A DNA stretch of 64,000 nt from Arthrobacter tumbae. GTDB taxonomy: Bacteria; Actinomycetota; Actinomycetes; Actinomycetales; Micrococcaceae. The stretch spans positions 2,418,001 to 2,482,000 of the forward strand of contig NZ_JAFBCC010000001.1 in NCBI RefSeq assembly GCF_016907495.1. The letters are read 5' to 3'. Made by a program: the position numbers and the translations under genes. The notes under the pieces are model-generated. The model was not told where the DNA came from. It made no database searches and was given only the letters and a program-made list of their open reading frames with translations. Shown here piece by piece: positions 1 to 7,928 of the stretch (within the stretch, counting starts at the first letter, position 1; each line of letters opens with the position of its first letter).

Positions 1-218
1 CGCGAGAGATCCTTCGGGCTGATGCAGTGCCCGGCCTTGTGGGCCCGCATGGCATACCTGATGGCCAGGAGATCTGTTTCGTTCATCTTCATGGAATCAC
101 GCGTCCGACGGCGCATCTCGGCTTCTGCTGCACGGTAGGCGCGCAGCGCGTTGAGGACATCCACGCTGCCAGGGTTGTCCTGGTCGACGTACCAGTAACC
201 GGCGCCGTCGGTGTTCAT
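1..218 (-). CDS. MarR-family transcriptional regulator, partial (N-terminus only)
   Basis: The first about 72 codons are visible and the rest runs off the left edge. The translation begins MNTDGAGYWYVDQDNP and continues through a long basic helix (residues about 18-42) into MNETDLLAIRYAMRAHKAG and then SPKDLSR. This matches the start of a winged-helix domain of the actinobacterial MarR type, with the dimerisation helix first. In-frame ATGs also occur at 230, 236 and 239. I chose 218 because the GGGA upstream is the best, though weak, ribosome-binding match. It faces the small gene at 416 across a region with two CTAG-N5-CTAG palindromes, which are likely its operators. The family call is fairly firm; the ligand is unknown. 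Confidence 0.7.
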   Translation of the reverse strand, partial: MNTDGAGYWYVDQDNPGSVDVLNALRAYRAAEAEMRRRTRDSMKMNETDLLAIRYAMRAHKAGHCISPKDLS

Positions 219-257
219 CGCTGTTCCCATATCCATCATTTTATCGCCCAGCTACAT

Positions 258-272
258 GCTAGGCCACCTAGC
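258..272. promoter_or_regulatory. Palindrome, candidate MarR operator 1
   Basis: GCTAGG-CCA-CCTAGC is a perfect 6-bp inverted repeat, 19 bp upstream of the MarR gene's first possible start. It contains CTAG-N5-CTAG, the same spacing as the palindrome at 369-387. CTAG is normally scarce in high-GC DNA. Operator function is inferred. Confidence 0.5.
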
Positions 273-368
273 GAAGCTCAAGGGCTGATCAGGTTTTGAA
301 GCTACCTCAGCAATTGGTCTTTTTTCGTTCGGGTTTTGGTGATGGACAGGTCAAGCCAAGGTCGTATA

Positions 369-387
369 TAACTAGTCTGGCTAGTTA
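369..387. promoter_or_regulatory. Palindrome, candidate MarR operator 2
   Basis: TAACTAG-N5-CTAGTTA is a perfect 7-bp inverted repeat 29 bp upstream of the gene at 416, directly after a -10-like TATATA (365-370). It shares CTAG-N5-CTAG with 258-272, so a single dimeric regulator, probably the divergent MarR protein, may control both directions. Confidence 0.55.
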
Positions 388-415
388 CTATTCGGCCTAT
401 TGAAGGGAGCAGTCG

Positions 416-751
416 ATGATAACCAGCGCGAATGGGTCATCCGAGGAAATCATCCCTGTTTCTGCTGGTAGCTCCTTGGATTCCGGGGATCAGCTATGGA
501 TGTCCGGAATCGATGTGGGGGTCGACGACGGCGCCTCGGGCACGGAGCGCATCATTGCGGCGGCTGGAGCGGTCGAGTCGCTGGAGTGGGAACTGGATCG
601 CGCTCGCACCGCGCTGGCCGTGGCGATTGAGCGGGCCGCGTCCGAGGGAAGCCCGGTAGACGCGATTGCCACGGCTGCGGGAATGACCCCTAAGCAGGTT
701 GCCGCTCTACTCTGGGCGCCGGGTATGGACCTGCCTGAGAGCCGAAGCTGA
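416..751 (+). CDS. Small unknown protein with a possible helix-turn-helix C-terminus
   Basis: A 111-residue protein with no recognised family. A good ribosome binding site (AAGGGAG) lies 7 nt before the ATG. The first 45 residues are acidic and low in structure. Residues about 46-80 form an amphipathic helix rich in A, E and R, followed by SPVDAIATAAGMTPKQVAALL, which reads like a helix-turn-helix of the kind that scans for a target. It has no signal peptide or membrane segment. It is divergent from the partial MarR gene and preceded by a strong palindrome, so it may be that regulator's target. Confidence 0.6.
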   Translation: MITSANGSSEEIIPVSAGSSLDSGDQLWMSGIDVGVDDGASGTERIIAAAGAVESLEWELDRARTALAVAIERAASEGSPVDAIATAAGMTPKQVAALLWAPGMDLPESRS

Positions 752-816
752 AGGCTCAGTAGCTGAAATCGGCGCAGCTGTCGCCTGAGGGGCCGGAGTC
801 AGCTCAGTGCGAGCTT

Positions 817-960
817 CTACAGCGATTCGGCCTTGATCGCGATGTCTCGAAGATCCCTGGCAAGCGCCTTGCGGGCGATGCGCATCCCCCATTTCCCGGA
901 AAGTGCCTGTACCAACGTGTTCATCCGGGATGGATTGACCATCGTGGCGGCGAAAGTCAT
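817..960 (-). CDS. Small basic protein, 47 residues
   Basis: This short reading frame is supported mainly by a strong GGAGGTG ribosome binding site ending about 8 nt before its ATG at 960. The product starts MTFAATMVNPSR and ends in a basic amphipathic helix (KWGMRIARKALARDLRDIAIK). It is on the same strand as, and 89 bp downstream of, the spore-photoproduct-lyase-like gene, so it may be co-transcribed with it. No family is recognised, and it could be spurious. Confidence 0.4.
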   Translation of the reverse strand: MTFAATMVNPSRMNTLVQALSGKWGMRIARKALARDLRDIAIKAESL

Positions 961-1049
961 GGTGGGCCACCTCCATTTCCACGGTTTCGGACCTACCCAT
1001 CATGGTGCGCGTTTCCTTCCAGCGAGTGCCCTCACCGTAGGGACCGTGT

Positions 1050-2114
1050 TCAAAACGCGTAGCGGATCCGGCAGTACGGCGCGATCTCCTCGATGAGCTC
1101 GGTCAGCTGCCGGACGTAGCGCCCCTTGGCGCCGGAGCGGTAGCGGACGTTGGTGAAGCCGTTGGAGGAGACCTTGGACTCCTGCAGGTCCGGCCGCCAC
1201 AGCACGTCCTCGGCCTGCGGATGCCACCCGAGGTTGACCTCGTGAAGGCGTTCGTTGTGGGTCAGGAAGATGACTTCCGCTGCGAGCTGGGCCTTGGCCG
1301 CAGGCGTGAGCGTCGCATCGAGCTCGCGGAGGAGCTGCTCCCAGTCGCGGAGCCAGGTGTCCGTGACAATGACGGGGGAGAAGTTCACGTGGACCTCGTA
1401 ACCGGCGTCGACGAAGTCGTTGATCGCAGCCATCCGCTCTGCCACGGGTGAGGTGCGGACGTCGATCGACTTGGCGAGGTCCGCCGGCATGAGGGAGAAG
1501 CGGATGCGGGTGTGGCCGCCGTGGTTCCAGGTCAGCATTGCCGGATTGACATACTTGGTGGCAAACGACAGCTTGGCCGTGGGCAGATCGCGGAAGAGCT
1601 CGACCAGATCCTCGACGTTGTCGCTGATCAGGGCGTCCACGGAGCAGTCGCTGTTTTCGCCGATGTCGTAGACCCACAGCTCAGGATCGCACTGGTTGGG
1701 CTCCAGTTTCATGCCCTGCCGCGTTGCGTGCCGCTCAAGGGTGCCGGCTATCTGGTCGATGTTAGCGAACACCGTCACGGGGTTGCTGTACCCCTTGTGC
1801 CTGGGGACGTAGCAGTAGGCGCAAGCCATCGCGCATCCGTTGGCGGTCGAGGGGGCGATGAAGTCCGCTGACCTGCCGTTCGGCTTGACCGTGAGCGCTT
1901 TCTTGACGCCGAGAACCAGTGCCTCGGTCTTGATCCGGGACCAGCGGGGCACGTTGGTTTCATCACCGTGGACTTCCGGGATGTTCCAGTGGTTGTCCAC
2001 CAGCACGACGTCGGCATCCGGCCATCGCTCGACAATTTCCTTGCCGCGGGGCAACTCCAGGGCAGCAGGCTGGGCGTAGATGCGCTTGATCTGCAGCAGC
2101 CGGTTGAATTCCAT
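1050..2114 (-). CDS. Spore photoproduct lyase family radical SAM protein
   Basis: The 354-residue product carries a radical SAM [4Fe-4S] motif CAMACAYC (Cys94, Cys98, Cys101) followed by YVPRHKGYSNP, the layout of the SplB family. In spore formers SplB repairs the thymine dimer 5-thyminyl-5,6-dihydrothymine. Another cysteine at NSDCSVDA, about residue 155, could be the hydrogen-donating cysteine of true lyases, but I cannot align it with certainty. The start has a very strong purine-rich ribosome binding site (GGAGG at about 2121-2132). It lies 90 bp downstream of the SDR gene on the same strand, with a long stem-loop between. Micrococcaceae do not sporulate, so the substrate here is probably not spore DNA. 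Confidence 0.8.
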   Translation of the reverse strand: MEFNRLLQIKRIYAQPAALELPRGKEIVERWPDADVVLVDNHWNIPEVHGDETNVPRWSRIKTEALVLGVKKALTVKPNGRSADFIAPSTANGCAMACAYCYVPRHKGYSNPVTVFANIDQIAGTLERHATRQGMKLEPNQCDPELWVYDIGENSDCSVDALISDNVEDLVELFRDLPTAKLSFATKYVNPAMLTWNHGGHTRIRFSLMPADLAKSIDVRTSPVAERMAAINDFVDAGYEVHVNFSPVIVTDTWLRDWEQLLRELDATLTPAAKAQLAAEVIFLTHNERLHEVNLGWHPQAEDVLWRPDLQESKVSSNGFTNVRYRSGAKGRYVRQLTELIEEIAPYCRIRYAF

Positions 2115-2145
2115 GCGTTAATCCTCCCTCCTCCTGCCGAATTGG

Positions 2146-2187
2146 CAGGACACACCCCTTGTGAAGAGTCATACGGGGCGTGTCCTG
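2146..2187 (-). terminator. Long stem-loop between the SDR and lyase-like genes
   Basis: Thirteen-base arms (2146-2158 and 2175-2187, CAGGACACACCCC and its complement) pair completely in RNA from the minus strand, with one G-U pair, around a 16-nt loop. It starts 17 bp past the SDR stop and ends 30 bp before the lyase-like start. There is no clear U-tract. It may be a terminator, an attenuator or an mRNA end stabiliser. Confidence 0.5.
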
Positions 2188-2204
2188 CTCACTCAACGGG
2201 GTGA

Positions 2205-3044
2205 TTACAGGATTGGGCGGCCGCCCGTAACGGCGATCCGGGCGCCTGACATGTAGCTACCGTCGTCGGACGCCAGGAGAACGTATGCAGGGGCGAGTTC
2301 GGCGGGCTGGCCGGCGCGGCCCAGGGGAGTGTCGTCGCCGAACTGCTTGACCTTCTCTTCGGGCATGGTCGAGGGAATGAGCGGGGTCCAGATGGGGCCC
2401 GGTGCCACGCTGTTGACGCGGATGCCCTTCTCGCCGAGCATCTGCGCAAGGCTCGCGGAAAAGTTGGCGATGGCTGCCTTGGTTGCGGCGTAGGGTGCCA
2501 GGGCTGGGCTCGGCATGTCCGAGTTCACCGACGAGCTGCCGATGATCGAGGAACCCGGAGCCATGTGCGGCAGGGCGGCCTTCACCAGGTGGAACATCGC
2601 CGAGACGTTCACCCTGAAGGTGTACTCCCACTCCTCCTCGCTGATCTCATCGAGGGTTTGGTGGCTCATCTGATAGGCGGCGTTGCTGACGAGGATGTCC
2701 ACCTTGCCGAACTCCTGCACGGCCATGTCGATGATGCCGCGGCAATGCTTCGAATCCGAGAGGTCGCCCGAAACGAGGACCGCCTTCCGGCCCGCTTCCT
2801 CGATGTAGCGTGCTGTTTCCCTGGCGTCCTCATCCTCATTGAGATAGGAGATCAGGACGTCGGCGCCTTCACGAGCGAAGGCGATGGCCACGGCACGGCC
2901 GATCCCGCTGTCGCCACCGGTGATGACCGCTGCCTTACCGGTGAGTTTGCCGCTGCCGCGGTAGCTTTCCTCACCGCAGTCGGGCGTTGGATCCATGGCC
3001 GACTGAACGCCGGGTACATCCTGTTGCTGTGCTGGCTGGCCCAT
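2205..3044 (-). CDS. SDR-family oxidoreductase (YghA/YdaD-like)
   Basis: A 279-residue classical-type short-chain dehydrogenase with a roughly 33-residue N-terminal extension typical of the YghA/YdaD (general stress protein 39) group. Visible motifs are TGGDSGIG (residues 42-49, cofactor binding), NAAY (121-124), the catalytic serine in GSSSV (about 170-172) and YAATK (Tyr185, Lys189). It probably reduces an aldehyde or ketone with NAD(P)H in the cytoplasm. The substrate is unknown. It is followed on the same strand by the spore-photoproduct-lyase-like gene. Confidence 0.85.
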   Translation of the reverse strand: MGQPAQQQDVPGVQSAMDPTPDCGEESYRGSGKLTGKAAVITGGDSGIGRAVAIAFAREGADVLISYLNEDEDARETARYIEEAGRKAVLVSGDLSDSKHCRGIIDMAVQEFGKVDILVSNAAYQMSHQTLDEISEEEWEYTFRVNVSAMFHLVKAALPHMAPGSSIIGSSSVNSDMPSPALAPYAATKAAIANFSASLAQMLGEKGIRVNSVAPGPIWTPLIPSTMPEEKVKQFGDDTPLGRAGQPAELAPAYVLLASDDGSYMSGARIAVTGGRPIL

Positions 3045-3179
3045 GATTTTCCTCCACGGTTCGTTGTCTGTCTATGGGAACTCTTGCGCAGCTCCGGTGG
3101 CTTCCCAGCGCCGGAACCCGCCGTAGCTGCGCAAAAGTTCCACGGGTGTTACGCAGAAGTTGGGGGTGTTAACCGAAGA

Positions 3180-3208
3180 GGCCCGCCGTTTGGGGGAAAC
3201 GACGGGCC
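3180..3208 (-). terminator. Rho-independent-type hairpin after the membrane protein gene
   Basis: Arms GGCCCGCCGTTT (3180-3191) and AAACGACGGGCC (3197-3208) pair with one G-U around a GGGGG/CCCCC loop. It lies 14 bp past the stop of the minus-strand gene at 3222, so it most likely ends that transcript. Confidence 0.7.
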
Positions 3209-3221
3209 GGCTTCTGGATAC

Positions 3222-3761
3222 TTAGCGGTTGAAGATGCCGCCGAGTACGTTCTTGGGGCGCTGCTGCTCACCCTGGTTGGCTCCGAGCACGATCACTGCG
3301 CCGCTGAGGGCGGGCAGGATCCACTGGAGCGTCTTCAGCTGCGACTGGGCTTTCTTCAGCTCCTCCGGCGCTCCGGGCTTGGGCTCGGTTGCACCCTGCC
3401 CGCCATGCTGGCTCAGTTCGCCGACCTTCTTGCCGAGGATGCCGGAGTAAAGGGACGCTGCCATGCCGACCACCGTGATCGCTGACTTCACCACGGTATT
3501 GGCAACAGCGCCGGGCTGTCCCGCCAGGCGGCCTTTGTTGGCTGCAATGAGGCCGATGCCGCCGACTGCGTGTGCGCCGAACGCAGCAATCTGCACGGGC
3601 GTCCAGCGTGCCCAGCCCACCGTGGAAAGGCGGGTGCGTTCCGTCGGGTCCTTGGCTTCGGCCGCCGCGCCGTTCAGGCCGACGGCGCCCATGAGCGATC
3701 CGCCGAACCAAGCCGCAGCGCTGAGATCGTGTAGGGACCGTACAAGCGTGTTTCCTGCCAT
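3222..3761 (-). CDS. Multi-pass membrane protein of unknown function
   Basis: The start at 3761 (MAGNTLVRSLHDL) is chosen for its AAGGAG ribosome binding site; a longer frame to 3848 lacks one. The 179-residue product has about four hydrophobic segments (roughly 15-32, 58-80, 96-116 and 152-168), with a polar stretch rich in K, P and E (about 120-150) between the last two. The pattern resembles a family of small integral membrane proteins common in Actinobacteria. No catalytic motif is visible. A strong hairpin follows it. Confidence 0.65.
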   Translation of the reverse strand: MAGNTLVRSLHDLSAAAWFGGSLMGAVGLNGAAAEAKDPTERTRLSTVGWARWTPVQIAAFGAHAVGGIGLIAANKGRLAGQPGAVANTVVKSAITVVGMAASLYSGILGKKVGELSQHGGQGATEPKPGAPEELKKAQSQLKTLQWILPALSGAVIVLGANQGEQQRPKNVLGGIFNR

Positions 3762-3861
3762 GATGCTCTCCTTAGACTTGGGTGTGCCGTAGTCCGATAG
3801 GGATGTTTGGAAAACGGCTCCCTTCATGTTTATCAGCATGCTTAGCATTTTGCGAGTGATC

Positions 3862-3879
3862 GGGTGGAAAATTTCACCC
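3862..3879. promoter_or_regulatory. Near-perfect 18-bp palindrome in a divergent intergenic region
   Basis: GGGTGGAAAATTTCACCC has 5-bp GC-rich arms and an AT-rich centre, and lies between the membrane protein gene and the GATase gene. It could be an operator for either. No regulator gene is adjacent. Function is inferred from shape alone. Confidence 0.3.
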
Positions 3880-3896
3880 GGCAGTACGATCGACGG

Positions 3897-4631
3897 GTGC
3901 TACCGTTCCTGCTTCTGGCCACCCGTGCCGAGAATGCCGCTGCCGAAGGCGAGTACCGCAGCTTTCTGCGCTTCACTGGTCTGGCGCCGTCGGCCCTTCA
4001 CCGCTTCCGGGTGGAGCAGGAGCCGCTGCCCGCCCTCCGGCTTGAGGACTATTCCGGGATCTTCCTCGGTGGAAGTCCCTTCAATTCGTCGGACGCGGAG
4101 GACAGCAAGTCTCCGACCCAGCACCGGGTGGAACGGGAACTCGGTGAGCTGCTCGATCGCATAGTTGACGCTGATTTTCCGTTTTTCGGTGCCTGCTACG
4201 GCGTGGGGACACTGGGGCGGCACCGGGGCGCCGTCATTGACCGCACCTTCGCGGAGCCCATTGGTCCCACCGAAATAACAGTGAACGACGACGGCGCAGC
4301 GGACCCGCTGCTGGCCGGCCTTCCGCTTCGCTTCGATGCGTTCGCGGGGCATAAGGAGGCGTGCACCACGCTTCCGGCGGGCGCGGTGCTGCTGGCGTCG
4401 TCGTCGTCCTGTCCGGTTCAGATGTTCCGGGTGAAGCAGAACCTGTACGCAACGCAGTTCCATCCCGAGCTCGATGTGGCCGGACTCGTTGAACGTATCC
4501 GGATCTACCGTCACGCGGGCTACTTTCCGCCCGACCAGGCAGAGACCGTGATCGAGCGTGCCGAAGGCGCGTCGGTGACTTGGCCGTCGAAGATCCTCAA
4601 CAACTTCGTGCGGCGTTACGCGCGCGACTAA
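3897..4631 (+). CDS. Class I glutamine amidotransferase-like protein
   Basis: The fold and motifs of a GATase-1 domain are present: a nucleophile elbow FFGACYGVG, and a His-Glu pair in QFHPELD. These give a complete Cys-His-Glu triad. The family includes GMP-synthase-like amidotransferases acting alone in bacteria, which release ammonia from glutamine or a related amide. I start it at GTG 3897, giving MLPFLLLATRAE, since homologues usually begin close to that strand. A GTG at 3864 in the same frame is possible. Neither has a convincing ribosome binding site. The partner or substrate cannot be told from the neighbours. Confidence 0.75.
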   Translation: MLPFLLLATRAENAAAEGEYRSFLRFTGLAPSALHRFRVEQEPLPALRLEDYSGIFLGGSPFNSSDAEDSKSPTQHRVERELGELLDRIVDADFPFFGACYGVGTLGRHRGAVIDRTFAEPIGPTEITVNDDGAADPLLAGLPLRFDAFAGHKEACTTLPAGAVLLASSSSCPVQMFRVKQNLYATQFHPELDVAGLVERIRIYRHAGYFPPDQAETVIERAEGASVTWPSKILNNFVRRYARD

Positions 4632-4751
4632 CCCGCTGAGTTGAGCATTGCTTTCACCCGTAGTTCATTCCGCGTTGACCGGGAGGACTTCGGCGGCCTG
4701 TTGCATCGGATGAGGGGACCACCCACACTCATCCGAAAGGGACTGAACCTT

Positions 4752-5960
4752 ATGGCTTATCGCCTGACCAGGACTATTGCGACCAGTGCTGCCGGGCTGA
4801 TGCTCGCGACCGCGCCCGCCGCCATCGCACACGCTGCGCCCGCGGAAAAGTCGAGCGATGCCCCGATCCTCATCGGGCACCGCGGAGCAGCCGGGACTGC
4901 ACCGGAGAACACCGTTGCGGCGTTTAAGGACGGACGTGCGTCCAGTGCAGACTTTTTCGAAATCGATGTGCAGTTGAGCGCCGACGGCGTTCCATTCCTC
5001 TTCCACGACAACACGCCCGCGCGCACCACCAACGTTGCAGACGTGTTCCCGGGCCGCGAGAACGACCCGATCACCTCCTTCACCTGGGCGGAACTTCAGC
5101 AGCTCGATGCCGGCTCCTACTTCAGCGGCAGGTACGAGGGGGAGCGCATCCCGCACCTGGATGACGCTGCTCAGGTCGCAACCGCGAAGACCGGGGTGTA
5201 CATCGAGATCAAGGCTCCCGTGAACTCACCCGGTGTTGAGCAGGTTGTCGCCGACGAACTCCGCAATGACCCGAAGTGGACCAAGCTGGTCGCCGCGGAC
5301 AAGATTCAGGTTCTCGGTTTCGACGAGGCTTCGAACCGCCGCTTCGCAGCGATCGCGCCGGAAATTGAGCTGCAGCAGCTCACCGGCGTGGTTCCTGCGC
5401 GTGCGGTCGTAGACTCATGGGCGACGTTCGCGGATTCGGTGGGCACCAACTACCGCGCGCTGACGCCGCAGAACGCCGCCGACGTCAAGGGTGCCGGTCT
5501 GATCCTCGGTGTGTACACGGTGAATTCGCCGGAGGCTGTGCAGTACTCGCTGGATCTTGGCGTCGATGCGGTGACTACTGACTTCCCGATCCAGAACCAG
5601 CGCTTCCTTCAGGGTCAGCCTGTATTCCCGGGAGCCGGCGTCGAAATTGCGGACTCCATGAACAACCCAGCCGGCGACGACGTTCAGCCCGGGAACGGCG
5701 AGCACGTTGTACTCCGCAACACCTCGGCAGCGAGCGTTGATGTGAGTGGCGCGATACTCCGCGATGCAGCGAACAACATTCTCACTGTCGGTGAGAACTA
5801 CGTCCTGGCTCCGGGCGCCGAACTGCGTGTCTACACGGGTCCCGGCACCAACTCAGCTGAGGCGTATTACAACGGCGGCAGCGCTTCCGTGTTGAACAAC
5901 GGCGGTGACTCGGTTGCCCTGTGGGTCGGCCCGCGTCTGCAGGACGTCTTCGCGAACTAA
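4752..5960 (+). CDS. Secreted glycerophosphodiester phosphodiesterase with a C-terminal lamin-tail-like domain
   Basis: The ATG at 4752 follows AAAGGGA and begins a clear Sec signal peptide (MAYRLTRTIA, a hydrophobic core, then AHA-AP), which fixes the start; the longer frame to 4641 is rejected. The GDPD barrel carries HRG (His43), Glu52, EID (Glu70, Asp72) and His85, the metal and catalytic residues that hydrolyse glycerophosphodiesters to an alcohol and glycerol-3-phosphate. From about residue 290 a beta-rich domain (VEIADSMNNPAGDD, then VVLRNTS) resembles a lamin-tail domain. The enzyme should act outside the membrane on lipid or teichoic-acid breakdown products. Confidence 0.85.
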   Translation: MAYRLTRTIATSAAGLMLATAPAAIAHAAPAEKSSDAPILIGHRGAAGTAPENTVAAFKDGRASSADFFEIDVQLSADGVPFLFHDNTPARTTNVADVFPGRENDPITSFTWAELQQLDAGSYFSGRYEGERIPHLDDAAQVATAKTGVYIEIKAPVNSPGVEQVVADELRNDPKWTKLVAADKIQVLGFDEASNRRFAAIAPEIELQQLTGVVPARAVVDSWATFADSVGTNYRALTPQNAADVKGAGLILGVYTVNSPEAVQYSLDLGVDAVTTDFPIQNQRFLQGQPVFPGAGVEIADSMNNPAGDDVQPGNGEHVVLRNTSAASVDVSGAILRDAANNILTVGENYVLAPGAELRVYTGPGTNSAEAYYNGGSASVLNNGGDSVALWVGPRLQDVFAN

Positions 5961-5987
5961 CGTTTCGCGGAGCCAGTTCCTTCGTCG

Positions 5988-6032
5988 AACTGCGCCCGTT
6001 CGCCGGCTTCACCTCGGCGGGCGGGCGCAGTT
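5988..6032 (+). terminator. Strong hairpin after the glycerophosphodiesterase gene
   Basis: Perfect 11-bp arms (AACTGCGCCCG, 5988-5998; CGGGCGCAGTT, 6022-6032) enclose a second 5-bp stem (6001-6005 with 6015-6019). It begins 27 bp after the stop codon. Confidence 0.75.
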
Positions 6033-6095
6033 GCGTCGCTTCGATTCGTGGCCCGGGGGCTGTCGCGCACGTCTATCTCCTGACAGGGTTAGCCC

Positions 6096-6770
6096 ATGAC
6101 CGATCAGCCTAAAACCATCGTCTTCGACGTCAATGAAACGCTGTCCGACATGAGTTCACTCGCGGACGCCTTCGACGCTGAAGGACTCCCTCCGCTGACA
6201 GCGCGGGTCTGGTTCGGAGGCATTTTGCGGGACGGTTTTGCGCTGACCGTGACCGGCGACAATCGTGCGTTCTCCGACGTCGCCAAGGACAGCCTTCAAC
6301 GTTTGTGTGCTGACATGCTGGGGTCGGGAAACCATACTGCCGCAGTGGACAACATTTTGGGCACACTGACATCACTGCCAGTGCACGACGACGTCGTTCC
6401 CGGCGTCGCAGCGCTCGCCGAACTCGCAGAGCTGGTCACCCTGAGCAACGGTGCGGCCTCTGTTGCCGAGGGGCTCCTCGCGCGGGCAGGCATCCGCTCC
6501 CACTTTGCGGAGCTGCTCAGCGTTGCGGATGCTGCTGCATGGAAGCCCGGGACGAGTGCGTACGGGTACGCCGCCATGGAACGTGGCAGGCAACCGGCAG
6601 AGATGCTCCTGGTCGCTGTGCATCCCTGGGACATCCACGGAGCGCATCGCGCGGGGCTGCGTACGGCGTGGATCAACAGGACGGGTGGCGCCTATCCCAC
6701 GTACTTCGATGCGCCGGACCTCGAAGCAGGCAGCCTCCCGGAGCTCGTCGAGAAGCTGCCGGCGGGATAG
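6096..6770 (+). CDS. Haloacid dehalogenase type II
   Basis: The 224-residue product begins with FDVNETL, in which the first Asp (residue 11) is the HAD nucleophile. A later TLSNGA supplies the second HAD motif, WKPGTSAYGYA the conserved lysine, and HPWDIHGAHRAGLRTAWINR the acidic C-terminal motif. This order fits L-2-haloacid dehalogenases (type II), which replace a halogen with hydroxyl with inversion. Many such family members act on other small substrates. It is a single-gene unit between two strong terminators. Confidence 0.8.
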   Translation: MTDQPKTIVFDVNETLSDMSSLADAFDAEGLPPLTARVWFGGILRDGFALTVTGDNRAFSDVAKDSLQRLCADMLGSGNHTAAVDNILGTLTSLPVHDDVVPGVAALAELAELVTLSNGAASVAEGLLARAGIRSHFAELLSVADAAAWKPGTSAYGYAAMERGRQPAEMLLVAVHPWDIHGAHRAGLRTAWINRTGGAYPTYFDAPDLEAGSLPELVEKLPAG

Positions 6771-6857
6771 TCGCTCCAAAAAGGTGCTTTTACTGCATGC
6801 AATGAAAGCAGTGCATGCACCTCTCTGAACGAACACCCTTGGCGCTCCGTCGTACGC

Positions 6858-6886
6858 AACCGCAGAACTGATTCAGTTCTGCGGTT
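6858..6886 (+). terminator. Canonical rho-independent terminator after the dehalogenase gene
   Basis: Perfect 13-bp arms (AACCGCAGAACTG, 6858-6870; CAGTTCTGCGGTT, 6874-6886) around ATT, followed by TTCC. It is 88 bp past the stop codon. Confidence 0.85.
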
Positions 6887-6944
6887 TTCCTCACTCAAGC
6901 CTTGGAATGCGGTTCTAGTCTGAGAAGAGTCGGATGGGGGATGC

Positions 6945-7850
6945 ATGTCAGCGGGAGTGACACCAGGGGGAGGCGCCACCGAACAGGCGCACCGGGCCCG
7001 GGAACGGGTTGAAAAGCTGAAGCAGGAGTTGGCGCGCGCCGAGCAGCAATTGCACGCCTGGCAGGCCGGTGCGTTGGGCGAACGCATCGTCGCCGAGCGG
7101 CTGGCCGAGCTCGAAGGTGAGGGCTGGCGTGTCCTTCACGATGTGCACTGGCCGGGGCGGCCAAAAGCGAATCTGGACCATGTGCTCGTTGGCCCGGGAG
7201 GCGTCGTCGTTCTCGACACGAAAAACTGGACCGGCACGGTCGAACTACGGCGAGGGGAGCTGCACCAAAACGGGCACCGGGCACGGCGAATTGACACTGT
7301 GCTGGACCAGGCGAGCGCCGTCGCAGCACTGCTTGAACCACAGCATCGGCATCTCGCCGCCGGATGGATCTGCCTGATCGGTCAACCGGGTGTCGCTGGT
7401 CGCTCCAACAGTGGGGTCCGCGTTGAAGGCGCAGAAACCTTCATACCGGCATTGCGCTCACTGCCGACGGTGCTGGATATCGTCGCGATCGACGCGATCG
7501 CCCTGCACCTTAGGGGGCTACTGGCCGGTGATCGCAGTCCGGGCTTGTGGACGACCCGGGAACTCGAGGAAAGCAGCGACGCTGCTTCGCATTCATTTCA
7601 GCGTCGCCGTGGTGGGGTTCGGGACCGGGTGGCTATGGCGCCGCCGTCGTCCCGGCAGCGAGAGTCCCGTCAAAGTTCACAGCGCCGAAGGAAGAAGCGA
7701 TCCGGACTTGCAGGAGCGGTGATCAAGTTGTCCTTGCTCGTCATCGGCATCATGACGCTGCTGAACATCCTGGACGGTGTCGCAGAACGATCACAACCGG
7801 CTCCGGCGCCAATCCCAATAACGACCGTTCTGCCACCGGATGGAAGTTGA
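6945..7850 (+). CDS. NERD domain protein with a C-terminal membrane anchor
   Basis: A coiled-coil start (residues about 12-40, RARERVEKLKQELARAEQQL) leads into a nuclease-related domain (about 40-165) with GALGERIVAERL, LDHVLVGPGGVVVLDTKNW and a final strand. The Asp of LDHV and the DTK match the acidic-Lys core of this restriction-endonuclease-like fold. A basic Arg-rich stretch (about 225-255) and one hydrophobic helix (about 257-273) end the protein, suggesting a membrane-tethered DNA-associated protein. The biochemical role of stand-alone NERD proteins is poorly known. It precedes the ABM/SQR-like genes on the same strand. Confidence 0.75.
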   Translation: MSAGVTPGGGATEQAHRARERVEKLKQELARAEQQLHAWQAGALGERIVAERLAELEGEGWRVLHDVHWPGRPKANLDHVLVGPGGVVVLDTKNWTGTVELRRGELHQNGHRARRIDTVLDQASAVAALLEPQHRHLAAGWICLIGQPGVAGRSNSGVRVEGAETFIPALRSLPTVLDIVAIDAIALHLRGLLAGDRSPGLWTTRELEESSDAASHSFQRRRGGVRDRVAMAPPSSRQRESRQSSQRRRKKRSGLAGAVIKLSLLVIGIMTLLNILDGVAERSQPAPAPIPITTVLPPDGS

Positions 7851-7928
7851 CTGTCCTTCGGAACGCTGCGGCAGTTGGATGGAGGCGCCTAGCATGGAGC
7901 AGGACATCCCCGAGCGGAAGGCACCGGC

